A program made the position numbers and the translations under genes. From the NCBI RefSeq assembly GCF_030247195.1, contig NC_080672.1:9300001-9364000 (forward strand): a stretch of 64,000 bases of DNA. The letters run 5' to 3'. Shown piece after piece: positions 1 through 11,866 of this stretch; position 1 is the stretch's first letter, and every line of letters starts with the position of its first letter. The DNA comes from Topomyia yanbarensis. Taxonomy: Eukaryota; Arthropoda; Insecta; Diptera; Culicidae. Below the pieces are notes generated by a model that saw only the letters and a list, made by a program, of their open reading frames with translations, was not told the DNA's origin and searched no databases.

Positions 1-60
1 TTATTCGATAACGTTACGTATCAAATGGGATTTTCAAATCACATGTAGGTGTCTATATAA

Positions 61-261
61 TTAAATATGATTAGAAAATCCCATTTGCAATGGTTCGGCA
101 TTTTTAATATCGTCTGGTCTTGCTTCAATGTTGTCAGTGTAATATGCATCATTTCCACTAAATTTGCGGTGCAAAAATGTAAAATACGATTCATCAACCA
201 AAACAATAAATCTTCCATTCGCAAAATGTTTCTGGTGAAGTATACGGCAGCAAATTGGCAT
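61..261 (-). mobile_element. Tc1/mariner transposase fragment
   Basis: The minus strand stays open for 66 codons and contains the stretch VDESYFTF followed by a GNDAYYTDN-like segment. This is the context of the second catalytic Asp in insect Tc1/mariner (ITm D37D/E-type) transposases, which normally read DDExYFTL then G-N-x-x-FY. Only the central DDE-domain piece is visible; no helix-turn-helix region, terminal repeats or remaining catalytic residues are found here. It is a dead fragment. The family call rests on motif memory rather than alignment. Confidence 0.6.
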
Positions 262-331
262 TTTTTTGTATTTGCCGATGTATATTTAGGTAAATTAATG
301 ATAATTTCATTATTTTTACGTTAAGCTTGAA

Positions 332-1978
332 TTACCGAATGTTCCACACAAGATTGTATAGCCAACGCCAACGTTGCTGACGAGTGATATCGAGACCTGC
401 TTGAGGATTAGTTGTTTTCAAAATGTTCACACGATGTGTCCAATTAAGTTTTGAGTCGAGAATCACCCCAACGTACTTAACACGACCTGCGATAATAATT
501 TCAGAGTCAAAGAACTGCAATGGACGAACTCCGGTTATAATCCTTCGTTGCGTGAGAAGCACCATTGATGTTTTATTTGTATTAACTAATGGTTCAACAT
601 GAAGACACCATTGTTCAACAGTATAAAAGGTTTGCTGGCCCAAACCAAAAAGTGTCAATGCAAATACCGGTGATCATTATATGATAATCATCGACGAAAC
701 CATATTTTGGAAGCCCAAGTTACTTTAACAAGCCATAGGCGGCAAGGTTTCATAGAATTGGTTACAGCACCTTATCTTGAGGACATCCGCAGACTCTTAG
801 ATTCCTACTTTCATAACGATGAGCACAGATGTCGGTTGCTAAGCATTGCGTATATCAAGTTCGTGATATATGAAGGTGCTGACCTCGTGCTGCTTCCAAA
901 TGGATTTGAAAAACTCGTTGTCAGAAGCGCCTTTAATATCAAGAAAAGTACCTACACTTGATCGCTTTTGCGAAAAAGCTTTTCCAATGGTGTAGACAGC
1001 ATTGTGTAACAGGGCAATAGTAGAATTCCCTCGCTAATATGCATGTTGCATTACATGCAGCGGGTGCTAGCCCAAGCTAACATCCCGAATGTAGTGGTCG
1101 ATTAAACGTTCCACGGATTCGAGAAGAGAGGTCAGACTGATCGGTCCAAAATTCTGTGCCTTCCCATAAGTGCCGCAACCATAAATTTTACAGTTACTTC
1201 CCGCCACGTTAATGGAATGTATCCTGTTGCAAGACTACAAGTAAGAACTTTTTCAAAATATCTATTGGATAGAATTGGAATGATTCCATCTTTTGCCAAA
1301 GACTTATACGGAGCAATACTTTCAATCGCCCATGTGATCGATTCGGTTGTCACAATTCTACGAGCAAATGGCCAAGAATCAAAACTACGTGAAAAGAACT
1401 CAGGAGCAGTCGTCAGTGATGATTCCGTACAACCTGGAAAAAATTCTAATCGAAGTGACATGGAAGTCTTTTGACTTCGAAAGTAACTCATTTAATTTAA
1501 TCTACTGGTCTCGTTGAAACTTGATTTTTTTGTGTAGATGCTTCGGTATGCTTTGACTCGAAAAGCCTTTTTGTATACTTTGCGAGCTCACTTAAATGCC
1601 TCCAACCCGCCACTGCGTATGCGATTCCAAGTTTTTCTACATAACTTTTAGGGTCAAACAAGTTTTAGAAGCACGCATAACTTGAAGCGAATAAGCCTTT
1701 TGGTATGCTGCTACTATGAGTAAGTTTGTTTTATTCAGAATTTCATGCAAATCACGTGGAGATTCAATCGTCGGGAGATACCCATGAAGCCTGGTCGCCG
1801 AGAACCCTTCGTAGAGGTCCCAGTTCGTTGGGATTCGATATGTGACGATATCTAGCGAGGCGTTTAATTGATCAAAGACGATGTACTTATGATCTGATAA
1901 CGACGGTATCGTTCCGCCGAACGATCTTTCGCCGCAGAGGGGGGTGCTGGGTCTAGTTAGAAGCGTCCTGCGGTACAA
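332..1978 (-). mobile_element. Degenerate LINE ORF2 (endonuclease end plus reverse transcriptase)
   Basis: Read on the minus strand, the pieces come in order. At 1978-1637 is an endonuclease C-terminus with the SLSDHKYIVF signature. At 1491-1132 is the start of the reverse transcriptase, with a KDGIIP segment and GYIPLTWREV. At about 960-700 there is an FLDIKGASDN-like motif. The catalytic box reads FVDDYHIMI at 687-698, and 658-332 holds the thumb, with NTNKTSMV and KYVGVILDSKLNW. Several frameshifts and stops separate the pieces, so it is dead. The motif set fits the RNase-H-carrying group of non-LTR elements (I/R1/LOA side). Its wording closely matches the fragments at 20820-21330 and 43370-44650, so they are probably one family. 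Confidence 0.8.
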
Positions 1979-2170
1979 GCCACTTCTAATTCTAGACTAA
2001 GTATAGTTTGTGGCACCTGCGTTACAAATACCACACGCTATAGCTTAATAAGCCGGGAATTCCTCGTCCAGTTAGTATCGTTCTGCGTAACAAACCAATA
2101 CTAATTCTGGTCGTAAGACAATTTGCTTCCCCGCTTGCGTTACAAACAAGGAAGTAATTTGACTTTGGAT
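1937..2170. repeat. Two-copy tandem repeat, unit about 115-120 bp
   Basis: Two adjacent diverged copies share the order: a TAGTTAGAAGCG/CAGTTAGTATCG-type segment, a TCTGCGTAACAA-type segment, a CTAATTCT box, then a GCGTTACAAA box. The repeat lies just upstream of the endonuclease piece of the minus-strand LINE, so it may be part of that element's body. No function is evident. Confidence 0.5.
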
Positions 2171-3481
2171 TTAACAAGGTGGAAAAACCAACGAAGAACT
2201 CCAGGGTCTGGACACGAAGTAAAGGATTTTCGACTGAGTGAAGTGGTACTTTCGACTGCTCGATTTCAACTTGATTTTATTATACAATTTTTTGGTTTAT
2301 ATACCTACTTTCCTAAAGCTAGCTATTTACAAATAATCGATTTTTGAATCGATTTTATTTGGATTTGTTTTGGTACAGAATGTTAACAATGAATATTGTT
2401 GTCAACTCTGCACAAATGTTTTATTATCCAAGCCACCGCGCGAAGTCAAATATCGATATAATTATCGTCTTCCAATGCGCTGTGACCGGCAGTGGCACCG
2501 AAAATGCCGATGAAGCATATATGACCCTTGCGTGAGCGCGCATTGACTCATCATTGGGCGCACTTGAATGTAATTTGATTTTCCTTCTGCCTCTTTAGGT
2601 CAGAACGAACTGTTCTATGTTGCGGTGGTTTGTTTTGATTCTGCCGAACGGTTTTCTTGTGCTCGCTGCGAACAGCTGTTTATGATTTTGCGTCGGCGAC
2701 AGACGGTTCGAGTTCGTTTGGTACGAGCCAGTGTGCTATTTCATGCGTAATACCGTCAGAGCAAAGAGCTACATCTATCAACTCGTGCAAATGTTGGGCT
2801 ATTTGCTGCATTACAGGATTACACTACTGTAGCATTTTAAAAAAATCGAAATTTTTTATTGGTCCAAAATGTACTTTAGGGTCTTGAAAATGATATAACA
2901 AAAAACCGCAGGGGGCAATAATTGCTAAATGTTCTAATTTTCAATTCTGCCGCAACGCGCTTATGTATACCCCGAGCGCACTGAAAACTTTAACAGCGTT
3001 TTTCTCGAAACCACATTTGTGAAGCTGGCCGGAAACGTAACTTAAAGAAATGATTTTCTATCGAAATTTTTACAGTATATTCAGAATAGATTTCTACAGC
3101 GATGTATGCAGGATTCTATTTTTTTAATTGTTAGTTTTTTTAACCCTCCGGCACTCGCGTGAATGGCTCCCCAAATGAACAGCCGCTGGTGCTGAAAGAA
3201 GATTTCGCTAGATTTTCGGAAGGTGTTGCACTAAATACAACGGCGCGAGTGTTGGAAAGTTAAACAACAACTTTGTGTCGATTTTTATGACATTTTAAAC
3301 GAATTTTGGCTAAAAATAGCGCCTTTTTGCGAAAAATCTAAATATCGAAAAAAAAATCCTACGTACGCTGTTGGATATTGTTATAAGGAACCGCAAAATA
3401 CTTTGGTACCTCTCAAAATGATATCTGAGCTGCCCCCAATTATGTACATCACCGCAGATTATACAGCGAAATCCATTCCTG
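2171..3481. other. No gene recognised
   Basis: I see no supported gene here. The minus strand at about 2825-2660 stays open and reads QQIAQHLHELIDVALCSDG, which looks protein-like but matches nothing I can name; it may be a transposon fragment. The rest is AT-rich with frequent stops in all frames. Confidence 0.4.
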
Positions 3482-3543
3482 CTACAGTAGTATTCAACCC
3501 TTTTGAAATTTGATAATTTCAAAAGGGTTGTATCCTACTGTAG
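3482..3543. repeat. Hairpin inverted repeat
   Basis: Two arms of about 28 bp, starting CTACAGTAG and ending CTACTGTAG, enclose a short loop around 3511-3514. Both arms carry the CAACCCTTTTGAAATT core; the match is near perfect. It could be a tiny foldback insertion or the fused ends of a MITE. Confidence 0.7.
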
Positions 3544-3649
3544 GTGATGTTCATTATGCGGCAAATATGCCGAACGATAGACGTATTATTGTTGCCAACA
3601 GTCATGCTTACTGTTTCGGCACAAATATCGCGAGTTGAGAGGTCATCAG

Positions 3650-4077
3650 CACTTGTTGTACAGCAACTAGAAGATATTAAACAGGTGTAAACCAACCTAT
3701 AAATCTATCCCGCCTTGTGCAGGAAGGAAAAGCTTCCATACCTTTGATTCAAGAACCGTATTTCTATAAAGAAAATCGCCTCTAGCGAACCCAGAAATGG
3801 GTATTAGGGACATGACTATCGTTTGAATTCAAGGATTTGCAAAAAACAAGCGTCCACTTTGTCAGAGATTCGCTTTACACAGCAAAGGAAAGACCCACGA
3901 CACTTCGGGCGCGACTGGCTTTTTTTAGTACTGCCAGCCAATCCCCGGCCTTGGCTTGAGGACTCCTGTTTTCAGTCGTTTTTTATACGACATGGGAGCA
4001 GGAGCCCAGTAGATCAATTCTTGGTTGAGATACTTCCACCCGCCGGGTGTCCGCCCCACCGGAGAAGAATAGTAAAC
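3650..4077 (+). mobile_element. LINE endonuclease N-terminal fragment
   Basis: The plus strand encodes NLSRLVQEGKASIPLIQEPY followed by FYKENRL. This matches the opening of the apurinic-type endonuclease of insect non-LTR elements, whose catalytic Glu lies in the (L)IQEP box. Stops follow shortly after, and the frame shifts into a PPAGCPPHRRR segment. The copy ends where the inverted-repeat element at about 4082 begins, so that element probably inserted into this LINE. It is dead and the family is not determined. Confidence 0.6.
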
Positions 4078-5287
4078 AATTGAATGGCTGGCGTCCAAAA
4101 GGGGCTAACCCACATTTTACATTTTAACAGGACATAGAAAAAACAAATTAACATTATTTTTATTGTAAAAATGCATTATTTTATTAGTAGTTCATTGGCC
4201 TATATTGTCTGGAAAAAATAGATCATTTCATGAACTATCTTTCAATTCACGGGCATTCTCGTAGTTCGAGGGGCTAACCCCGAGGGTACCTAGCGTCCAA
4301 AAGGGGTTAACCCACAATTCACACGTCCTTTCCTTATCTTTTGTTTTAGAGTTATGAAGTCATTGGTAAAGTTGTGTGATATCTAGCACTTTATTTTATC
4401 ATTTCATATTATTTCGGAGGGCTGCGCTGTTATCAACTTTTTAATGGTACGAGATGGAAAGATGGTGTCTACGGCAACGTTGTATGTCAGGTAATTATAA
4501 ATATATGGTCTGAAGATACCAACTTTGTAGGTCCTACAAGTTTTGAAATATGGCGCATTTTTGTAAGCATAATCTGTAAGTGAATGTTTTAACTAAAACC
4601 TTCTCTATTTCTAAACATATAGGACATACAAAGTTTGCATCATCAGAAGATATGTTTCAAATGATAAGAACTACAACTTTCTCAAAGATACCACATTTCT
4701 ATCTAGCTTAAGTAAAAAGTTGATAACATCGCTGCCCCAGCGACTGAACTTCAAACTAGTGTGATTCAACCAAATAAAGCGCTAAGTGCCATACAGCAAC
4801 TTTTCCGTAAACACCATGACTCTATTACGAAAGATAATAATTGATTCCACCTATTTTAACTTTCCGACCCCATTGTACCGTTTTTCTCTTAATCCCTTAT
4901 TGCTCGGTTAACTTTCAATGTAGAGACATGACACTTTCACTTGAATTTTCGAAAAAATACGCTCAACAATATACATTTGTGCAAGAAGTAAATATTAGAT
5001 AGAAAATAGCCATACATGGCAAGTATGTGAGAGGCCTTTCACCTTCAGGAACGACTATTTGGGCCGAAACGTCAACGTACAATGCAATCCAACTAAAATC
5101 AGTATTATATCGAGTTCACCGATATGTGAACTACAGCATAACATTTACTGAATGCGAATCGATGGACTACTTTTTTTTAAAACCTCGAAAAACGAACGAG
5201 AAAACTTGAATTTTCATAAGACTCAATGTGGGGTTAGCCCCTTTTGAAGACAATATATACGCGAACGGAGGTCTTAGTGGAATGTAC

Positions 5288-5362
5288 GTAATATTTCAAA
5301 GGTTTTCCTCCATTTAATTCTACTATGTGGAATTAAATGGAAGAAAACCTTTGACATATTAC
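5288..5362. repeat. Long hairpin, arms about 33 bp
   Basis: Arms carrying GGTTTTCCTCCATTTAATTC and its near-perfect complement (GAATTAAATGGAAGAAAACC) are separated by about 9 bases. The outer ends are GTAATATTTC and GACATATTAC. It lies inside the 4082-6325 element, between two of its internal terminal-like boxes, so it is probably a compact foldback insertion or a head-to-head junction. Confidence 0.75.
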
Positions 5363-5419
5363 CCTTTTGAAGGCCAGGTAGTACTAGGGTTACCTCCATG
5401 GTCAACTTTGATAGGTAAT

Positions 5420-6189
5420 CGTCGCTGTTGTGCTATCTTATGACAAGCGCCATTTAACACATTTCGAGAAAAACGATTTTTAAAGTTTGAGATTGAATAT
5501 CTTGAAACTTATAAATGGTATAAACAATCCAAAGAAGACAATTGATGCTTCTATCTATTCTGCATTAATCTCTCAAATATTACGAAGATCGGTTGCCTAC
5601 GTTGCGAGATTTTACTATGAATGTAAACAAAAGTCGCACTCACACGTATCATAGGCGTGGATTGATGACAAAATTTGTATGACGTGTCATAATCGTGCAT
5701 GGAAAATTTTCCATAGAAAAAAATCATCAATTTTTAACTTTTATGCATATCTTTGCGTTCACATGGTCTATAAACAATCGGTGAAATGCATTTGGAAGGA
5801 AATGAGTCGGGGAATCTAGAAAAAATAGTTATTTTTGGTTACAGTGTTGCCAAATATCCTTTATTTCCAGTTTAAAACTAAAACTGTGTTTTTCTCACAA
5901 CTCGTGTGATTTTCTTTTGAAAACATTTATGCCATTGTGTTCCTCAGACATTTTCACACATAAAAATATCTAAAACTTCAATATAACTTGAGAAAATCCC
6001 TAGATACAGTGATTTGAAGCAAAAAACTCACAATTTCTCATCACGTTTCTCGCTATATCTAAGTAACCAAGTAGAATTTCAAAATTCTGAAAACGCCACT
6101 TTGTAGAGATTTTTCAAACAAGTAATGTGGCATATCTAACTCAGTTTACTCCATAATGGCGTTTGTCATAAGATAGCACAACAGCGACG
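5420..6189. mobile_element. MITE, 770 bp, copy 1 (CGTCGCTGTTGTGC ends)
   Basis: The ends are mirror images: CGTCGCTGTTGTGCTATCTT on the left and AAGATAGCACAACAGCGACG on the right, continuing through a TATGACAAGCGCCAT box for about 35 bp in all. It is flanked by TAAT on both sides (5416-5419 and 6190-6193), which suggests a 4-bp target duplication. A second copy at 60722-61486 has the same ends and an interior that lines up throughout. There is no long reading frame. The superfamily is not determined. Confidence 0.85.
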
Positions 6190-6484
6190 TAATACCAAAA
6201 AATCTAAAAAAAAATTTCAAATTTCTTAAATAGCATTACACGTGGATTTCTTAGAACTATCAAAACATGCAAAAATGTCGATTTCAGAAAAATGTGGGTT
6301 AGCCCCTTTTAGGCGCCAACCATTCAATTATCAAGCTCCTATTTAGTGAACCACAGCCACCAGTTCCGATACTATTACATGACACGAACATTAAAAAGTG
6401 CGGTTGCTGTAAAAATCGCCTTACGCCAATTTTGCGGTGCGGATACTGTAATTTCCTCGCGGTTGCGACGAACCCTAGTCAAGC

Positions 6485-6640
6485 ACAAAGATGAATATTT
6501 TTCTATCGTTCAAGATCCAGCGCCTACCTTGATTTGTCGAACAGCTTTTTCACGTGCATGCCATGGAACGAAAGCTACCGGTTTGCGAATCACGAGCTTT
6601 GAAATAATTGCTTCGAAAAGGGCAAGCCGAATAAGAGTTC
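6485..6640. repeat. Interspersed repeat, copy 1
   Basis: This segment shares the exact box GTTCAAGATCCAGCGCCTAC, then CATGGCATGGAA-like and GTTTGCGAATCACGAGCTTT-like segments, with 7495-7670 in the same orientation about 1 kb away. Neither copy has a recognisable reading frame. Confidence 0.6.
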
Positions 6641-7183
6641 TTCGATTTTTGTAGTTAATTTTTCGCTTATTAAAACTGATGTGTAATGTGAGTCTATTAT
6701 AATTTAACACTAGTTAAAAACGGTAAAGGTAAAAATGACAACGCTATCGATTTACTGGACTGGCACGAGATTGCTGACTACACCACATGTAACATACATT
6801 AAAAAAACATATCAATATAGATCCTAATTTCATCAGTTAAAACCTTAAAAAAATCATTAAACTTACCGCAAGTAAAGCATATGCAAATGATGTGCTTGAT
6901 ACATTTATTAAACATTATTCATACTGTCGCTGAGAATAGACAAATCAACATTTTTTCGTGAATCACAACACACTATTGTCCCTTCTCAGTCGTAAAAAAT
7001 TCGTTAAAATCTCATTAGTTTAATTTCACCGAAACATTATTCCACTTGATAACAGCATGTAAAGCAATAATTATATACCGAAATGAGTTATATTTAATCA
7101 TTTCAAACAATTTTCAACCTTAATCTTCCTTTGTTTTCTTTGAAAGCAAACTCGGAGTTTATACGTCACACAGCAAAACACTC
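6641..7183. other. No gene recognised
   Basis: AT-rich sequence with stops in all frames. I see no conserved motif or clear repeat end. Confidence 0.4.
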
Positions 7184-7344
7184 CCCGATCAGAAACGCAT
7201 AACAAGAATATTTCAAAACTATATCTCCCGTTGTTACTTGTTATAATTTTCTGTTATTTTAACTACTAACGAGACCAAATTTATAACACGATATGTTACG
7301 AAAATTGCATTCTGTTATAATCTTGTTATTTCATTCTGATCGGG
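7184..7344. mobile_element. Short MITE, about 161 bp
   Basis: The left end CCCGATCAGAAACGCATAAC and the right end, reading GTTATTTCATTCTGATCGGG on the plus strand, are imperfect inverted repeats. The shared outer part is CCCGATCAGAA, and ATAACAAG recurs inside. The interior is AT-rich with GTTATAATTTTCTGTTATTT-type stretches. No clear target duplication was found. Confidence 0.6.
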
Positions 7345-7494
7345 TCGCGACCAGCCGAACCGTACATTCTACACTACACAATAATCAGCCTTTTTATCAC
7401 TAGAAAATTGCGAAACTATAATTTTTTCACAGCTGAATTAAAAGAAACGAGTTTTTTTTTCGATTGAACGAATTCAGCCACGAGGAACCACACA

Positions 7495-7670
7495 ACCACG
7501 CAAATGTAAATTTTCCTACCGTTCAAGATCCAGCGCCTACCTTGTTTTATTTGATTTCAATCGGTTACGCGGGCAGCTTTTCATGTACATGGCATGGAAG
7601 TAAAGCTCCCGGTTTGTAAACCACAAACTTTAGAGTGATTGCTTTGAAGATGGGCTAGCCAACTAATAGG
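7495..7670. repeat. Interspersed repeat, copy 2
   Basis: This is the second, more diverged copy of the 6485-6640 segment in direct orientation. The CCAGCGCCTACCTTG box is identical; later parts carry small indels. The 161-bp MITE lies between the two copies. Confidence 0.6.
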
Positions 7671-8363
7671 GTTATAGGTTCTGACATTGCGGTAGTCATT
7701 GTCACATTCGTTTGAACATGGAAGCAATAATTCGAACTCTTTTTTTACGATACACCGATGTAGCGCTATGTGGAAATGAAAACGTTTTATTTTAGATCTT
7801 TCCCAGCCGTGGTGGGTTTGATCTATGTTAATGTACAATTTAGGAGAAATATAAATTGTTTACCTATTTGTAGTTGCTTTCTAAGACAAGCCGAGCCGAC
7901 CCAAGCAAATAATCTATTAGTACCTGTATCATATTCTTGTAAATAGCGGATAGTTTTCAATTTGATTTCGAAAAATTCTGAAATTGGACAATTTATTACA
8001 AGTATCAATCACGCGCTGTATTGTGTTGATATGAATTTAAAAAGCTAATATTAACACTTACTAACATTCCATACTAAAATTCATCTAACAAGATCAACGA
8101 AGCTTCCCAAGAAATTTTCTATTCAAGGATCTCCAGGGGAGCAATTCGTTCTTTTATTTCATAAGATGCTCAATAGTTCGATCGTTATGAACGTAATTTC
8201 GAACCTGCTCCATCTTATGATATTAAATTTATTATTTGCATGACTAAACAGTAGCGAAATCAATCTAAACCATTTGCTAAAAAATAACGTACTCGATGAT
8301 AACCGAACAACGGATGGTGATGGTAACACGGAAAACCCGTTTTGTATCCAACTATCACTGAAA
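7671..8363. other. Upstream flank of the first host gene
   Basis: No gene or clear core promoter is seen. It may contain the 5' leader of the gene starting at 8364, whose reading frame stays open upstream of the first ATG for 30 codons. A 131-codon open stretch on the minus strand at 8159-8554 lies opposite the first exon and has no protein-like features. Confidence 0.4.
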
Positions 8364-10976
8364 ATGTCCTTCCTTCGAATCCGTCCTTCCCACACATGCA
8401 GGCCCCTTAAAGAATCGGAACCGGATGCTTCGGAAAACATCCAACAGTACGACAAGACTGTCCGCTGGCGAATCCGTCGATTCTTCGAGAAGCGAAACAG
8501 TATCGATCTGTTGAAACTGTCGACGCAGAATGGTATCACTTTTTGTTTTTTCATTATTATTTACACCGACTAATGATGCGCTTATTGATTGATTGTTTTC
8601 TTTTTATTTTGTTTCAACCTGTTTTAATCGACTGTTTTCGTTCGTTGTGCCCGATTTAATGCTATCTAGTTATTACTTATGTTAAAAAGCCCCAAGTTCC
8701 AACAACGCCCACCACCAAAGAACCGGCTCAAGCAAGCGGCGATAGAAATGAGAATGTATCGTCAACTAGTGCAGATATAGTAGGTATGACCCGGATATGT
8801 GTACCTTTTCCTATTTACTATTCTGTTAATTTTATAAAAATTAAACGAAAAACATACACTCTCTCATCAAACTTCCTCAACATGAATCATCTAAAGTCGG
8901 CAGCAATATTAACGATTCTAAGGCCACTTTCTTATCGTTCTCTTTTGCAGTTACTGGAGAATCGTCGACTGCTGGAGGATCCCAAATAGAACCAGGCGAA
9001 TATGAAAACCTTCCTTTCCACGGTCTCCAAACACCTCCTAAGAAGGTAAGTACAAAACTATCCCAACAACAGACTGTTGAGCCTTGTCCAACTGACCTTA
9101 TCTGCTAACCACAACCACTGACTGACTGACTGAAATGTGTCGTTGCGCTTGCATGTTCGTGTGTGAATTTGTCACGTTCTAGGTCATGCTAGCCAAAAAC
9201 AGTCTTGCTCCAGCAGCGAAATGTCCTAACAAATCGCTAACTCCGTCATGTTTCCCGACTCATCCATACAATTACATCAACTACCAGCAACGTGACAGCA
9301 ATAACTCAACAAAACCAAGCTCTGGCCTGTCATCCTATAACACCAGCCAATCCACTATGATCACTAACCAAAGCAATAAGTCCTCACTATCCAGCAACCA
9401 GGAATCGTCGAACGCAACTAACAATGTTAGCAGCTTTCATAGTAAAACAGCCGACCGGAAAAAACCGATCGGAGGTCAGCATCAGCAGTTGCTGGACAAC
9501 AGCGACACACTATCGACTCACAGTTTTTCCTCGGGGAAGTCACTCAAACGGCCTGGCGGTCAAGGTGGTCCTGGACTTGGCGGCAGTGGGGAGAGTAAGA
9601 AGCTGATAGATCTGGAAACGGTTACACCGCTGTACGAAAATCTAACCGACTCGATCCAAATCCACGAGTCCCCCATGGAGAACCCGGGTGGGCCCGGAAT
9701 CGGCGGTAAGTTTACTATCGACGGTCAGGAACGGTACAAGATCAGTCTCCGGAAGCCTCGTAAATCGGGCAGCCGGTCGAACAGTGCTGTATCCAATAGC
9801 TACTACGACTGTATTAAACCGATTCCAGCACCTCGTCACCGGAAGTACGCCTCCACCAATTCGCTGCTGTCGAAGAACATTCAGCTGTACAGCAACAAGC
9901 TGGATCCCATCTATATGAATCTGCCGATCAGCTCTGGCTACGAGACGGATCCCAGGGGGAACGATGAAATCAACTCCGGCAGTGAGGTAGGTTTTTTGTT
10001 TGGCCCGTTAATAGCATGCTTTAACGGCATAGCAAGCTGTGAAAATTCTTGGTATTTATTTCCTTGAAGTTATTAAGTCACAACTTGCTACGCTAACAGG
10101 AATAGTTTTCTTTTGCATCTAACTAACCCTAGCAACGATTCTTCCGCGCAGTGTCCCTCCACGCACGATAACCACTACTTTGAGATTACCCAGCATCAGA
10201 CGCGCATCCTGATACCGAAGGAGCTCTTCCCCGTAGATAGAAACAATCAAGCCAAGATTAATCAGCTATTGAAAAAGAATCTCGTTTCCTCGAATAGACG
10301 TCACATTAAACTGCCTTTACAAAAACATCATAGCTTTAATTTCCAATCCTCCCAAACGGTGGAAGCGACCGTGCGCGATCTCAAGATCAAATCGCACTCG
10401 ATCAGCTCCAAGACGCTGCGAGACTATCGAAACAGCAGTGCCACCAATGGCCAAAGTAGCAGCAGCAGCAACAGTAACACTAGCAGCAATTTTATCAATA
10501 GCAATAGCAGCAACAGTATCAGCAAGTTCCCAACTAGCTCTACCAATCCGTTCATCAGTGGTAGCACACTAACCAGCAGCAGTAGTCGACGCTCGATCGC
10601 AGCAGCCCGGCAGCACACGACCCTGGCTACCGCTACTCTGGCTACGGTACGTCAACATCCCAGCCAGTCGCAGAGCGAAGAGGACAGCAGTGCCAGCGAT
10701 CAGGAGCCGAAAAATCGCAACCAATCGCTGCAGCATCAGCAACAACAACAACAACATCACCATCACCATCATCATCATTCTCAGCATCATCCAAAGCACT
10801 CACAAAAGCACCACACACTAGGATCGGCGTCCACGAAATCTGCAACAGTCTACAAGTATGAAACTAACTCGATAGCCTTTAAACCTATCACTCCTGTGCC
10901 AACGAGTACTCCAGCAATAACTAACTCTAAATCGTCAGTTAATGATATGTGTAAAGATAAATTTGCTATTAAATAA
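8364..10976 (+). CDS. Unidentified scaffold-like protein with phosphotyrosine motifs, five exons
   Basis: Proposed coding exons are 8364-8532, 8697-8783, 8951-9045, 9183-9986 and 10152-10976. Each intron begins GT and ends AG, and the phases match at every join. They give 659 residues and a TAA stop at 10974-10976. The first ATG follows AAA.

The N-terminal 56 residues are basic and charged (VRWRIRRFFEKRNSIDLLKL at 33-52) and could be a conserved helix. YENL occurs at 103 and again at 268; PIPAPRHRK lies at 330-338; YMNL at 361 and YETD at 370 resemble SH2-binding sites. Residues 475-530 are Ser/Asn-rich, and a Gln then His run lies at 579-598. There is no signal peptide or membrane segment.

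I do not recognise the family; a cytoplasmic adaptor or the intracellular tail of a larger protein is an inference. Upstream exons or alternative 3' exons are possible. Confidence 0.8.
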
Positions 10977-11279
10977 TTAAACTAAGAGCAAACGACAAAG
11001 CAGGCTAATAGTAACAAACAAACAAAAAAACAGTATACAGAAGAAGAACAAAAAAAACTAACTGATTAGAAAACAAAATGGTTTTGCTTTGGGCGTGTTT
11101 TAATTGCTTTGTGTTGCTTTTTTCACTCTAACAAAATGTAACAATGATGACAATGTGTGTAACAGATGTGGTTCTGGATCAGGTAAGTAGCTTGATTAAT
11201 ATTGTTGTCTTTGGAAATTGTGCAAACGGGTATTTTTATTTGACTGTAACCAACAGCTTGCCGTCGCCTATTTAATAAA
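10977..11279 (+). other. Putative 3' untranslated region with poly(A) signal
   Basis: The stretch after the stop codon is A-rich. An AATAAA hexamer lies at 11274-11279. Inside it, GTGTGTAACAG is followed by 17 bases and then CAG|GTAAGT (exon part 11166-11182). This has the look of a micro-exon with strong splice sites and could mean that some transcripts continue downstream. Confidence 0.4.
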
Positions 11280-11866
11280 ATGTTCGTCGATAAAGACTGG
11301 GTATGGATTACAAGGACAATTTCTTGTGTTGTAAAACTAACAAGGGAAAAATATTATTATCGTCAATTTATTGTTCGTAGAGTAGTAGAACAATGGCATA
11401 CAAGTTCATTTGAAAAGTGCGGAAGGTTGTGGCTACAATTAATTCCAGTAATACTGAGAGATTGTTTTGAAACTTGACGCTAAATGTTCAATCGAAGCAA
11501 GCGTGGGAAAAATAGACCCAAACGCGTTTACCAGGAAATGTGCTTTTTTATGTCAAAAGGTCTGCAAAATTGATTGGTTGTACCTAGAACGACCGCACGG
11601 TACGCTATCATGTTCGTTTTGCACCAAATCCCCGTTTCGTTTCAGTTTATCTTCAAGACTGAATGCACAACTCGAAAGAAAATTGAATACGGCTGACCAT
11701 TAGCATTCTTTATGTAAAAAGGCCCAGATAATCGATTGAAGATAATTAGATTAATCTCCCAAAACGTATACACCAATTTTATCATAATTCTTCGCACAAC
11801 TTGTTTGAAGATAATCCTTGTTTTATATTTCGGTAAAAGTGCATATGCAGCTGATCAAAAATGGTT

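Larger units (their letters stand above)
4082..6325. mobile_element. DNA element with about 40-bp terminal inverted repeats, carrying nested insertions
   Basis: The left end begins GAATGGCTGGCGTCC, then AAAAGGGGCTAACCCACATT. The right end is the near-exact reverse complement, with AATGTGGGTTAGCCCC followed by a GCGCCAACCATTC box. Both ends are flanked by AATT, a possible 4-bp target duplication; it is palindromic, so the exact edge is ambiguous. Related GCGTCCAAAAGGGGTTAACCC and GGGTTAGCCCCTTTTGAAG boxes lie inside, near 4290-4315 and 5226-5250, suggesting an internal copy of the same family. No transposase was found, so it is non-autonomous. It also contains a strong hairpin and a 770-bp MITE. 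Confidence 0.7.

Noticed and set aside
8159..8554. 131-codon minus-strand frame
   Set aside because: It lies opposite the first coding exon of the plus-strand gene and shows no protein-like motif.
9642..10845. Several minus-strand and alternate plus-strand frames rich in Leu, Met or Val
   Set aside because: They are shadows of the real exons at 9183-9986 and 10152-10976, including the reversed CAG/CAT runs.
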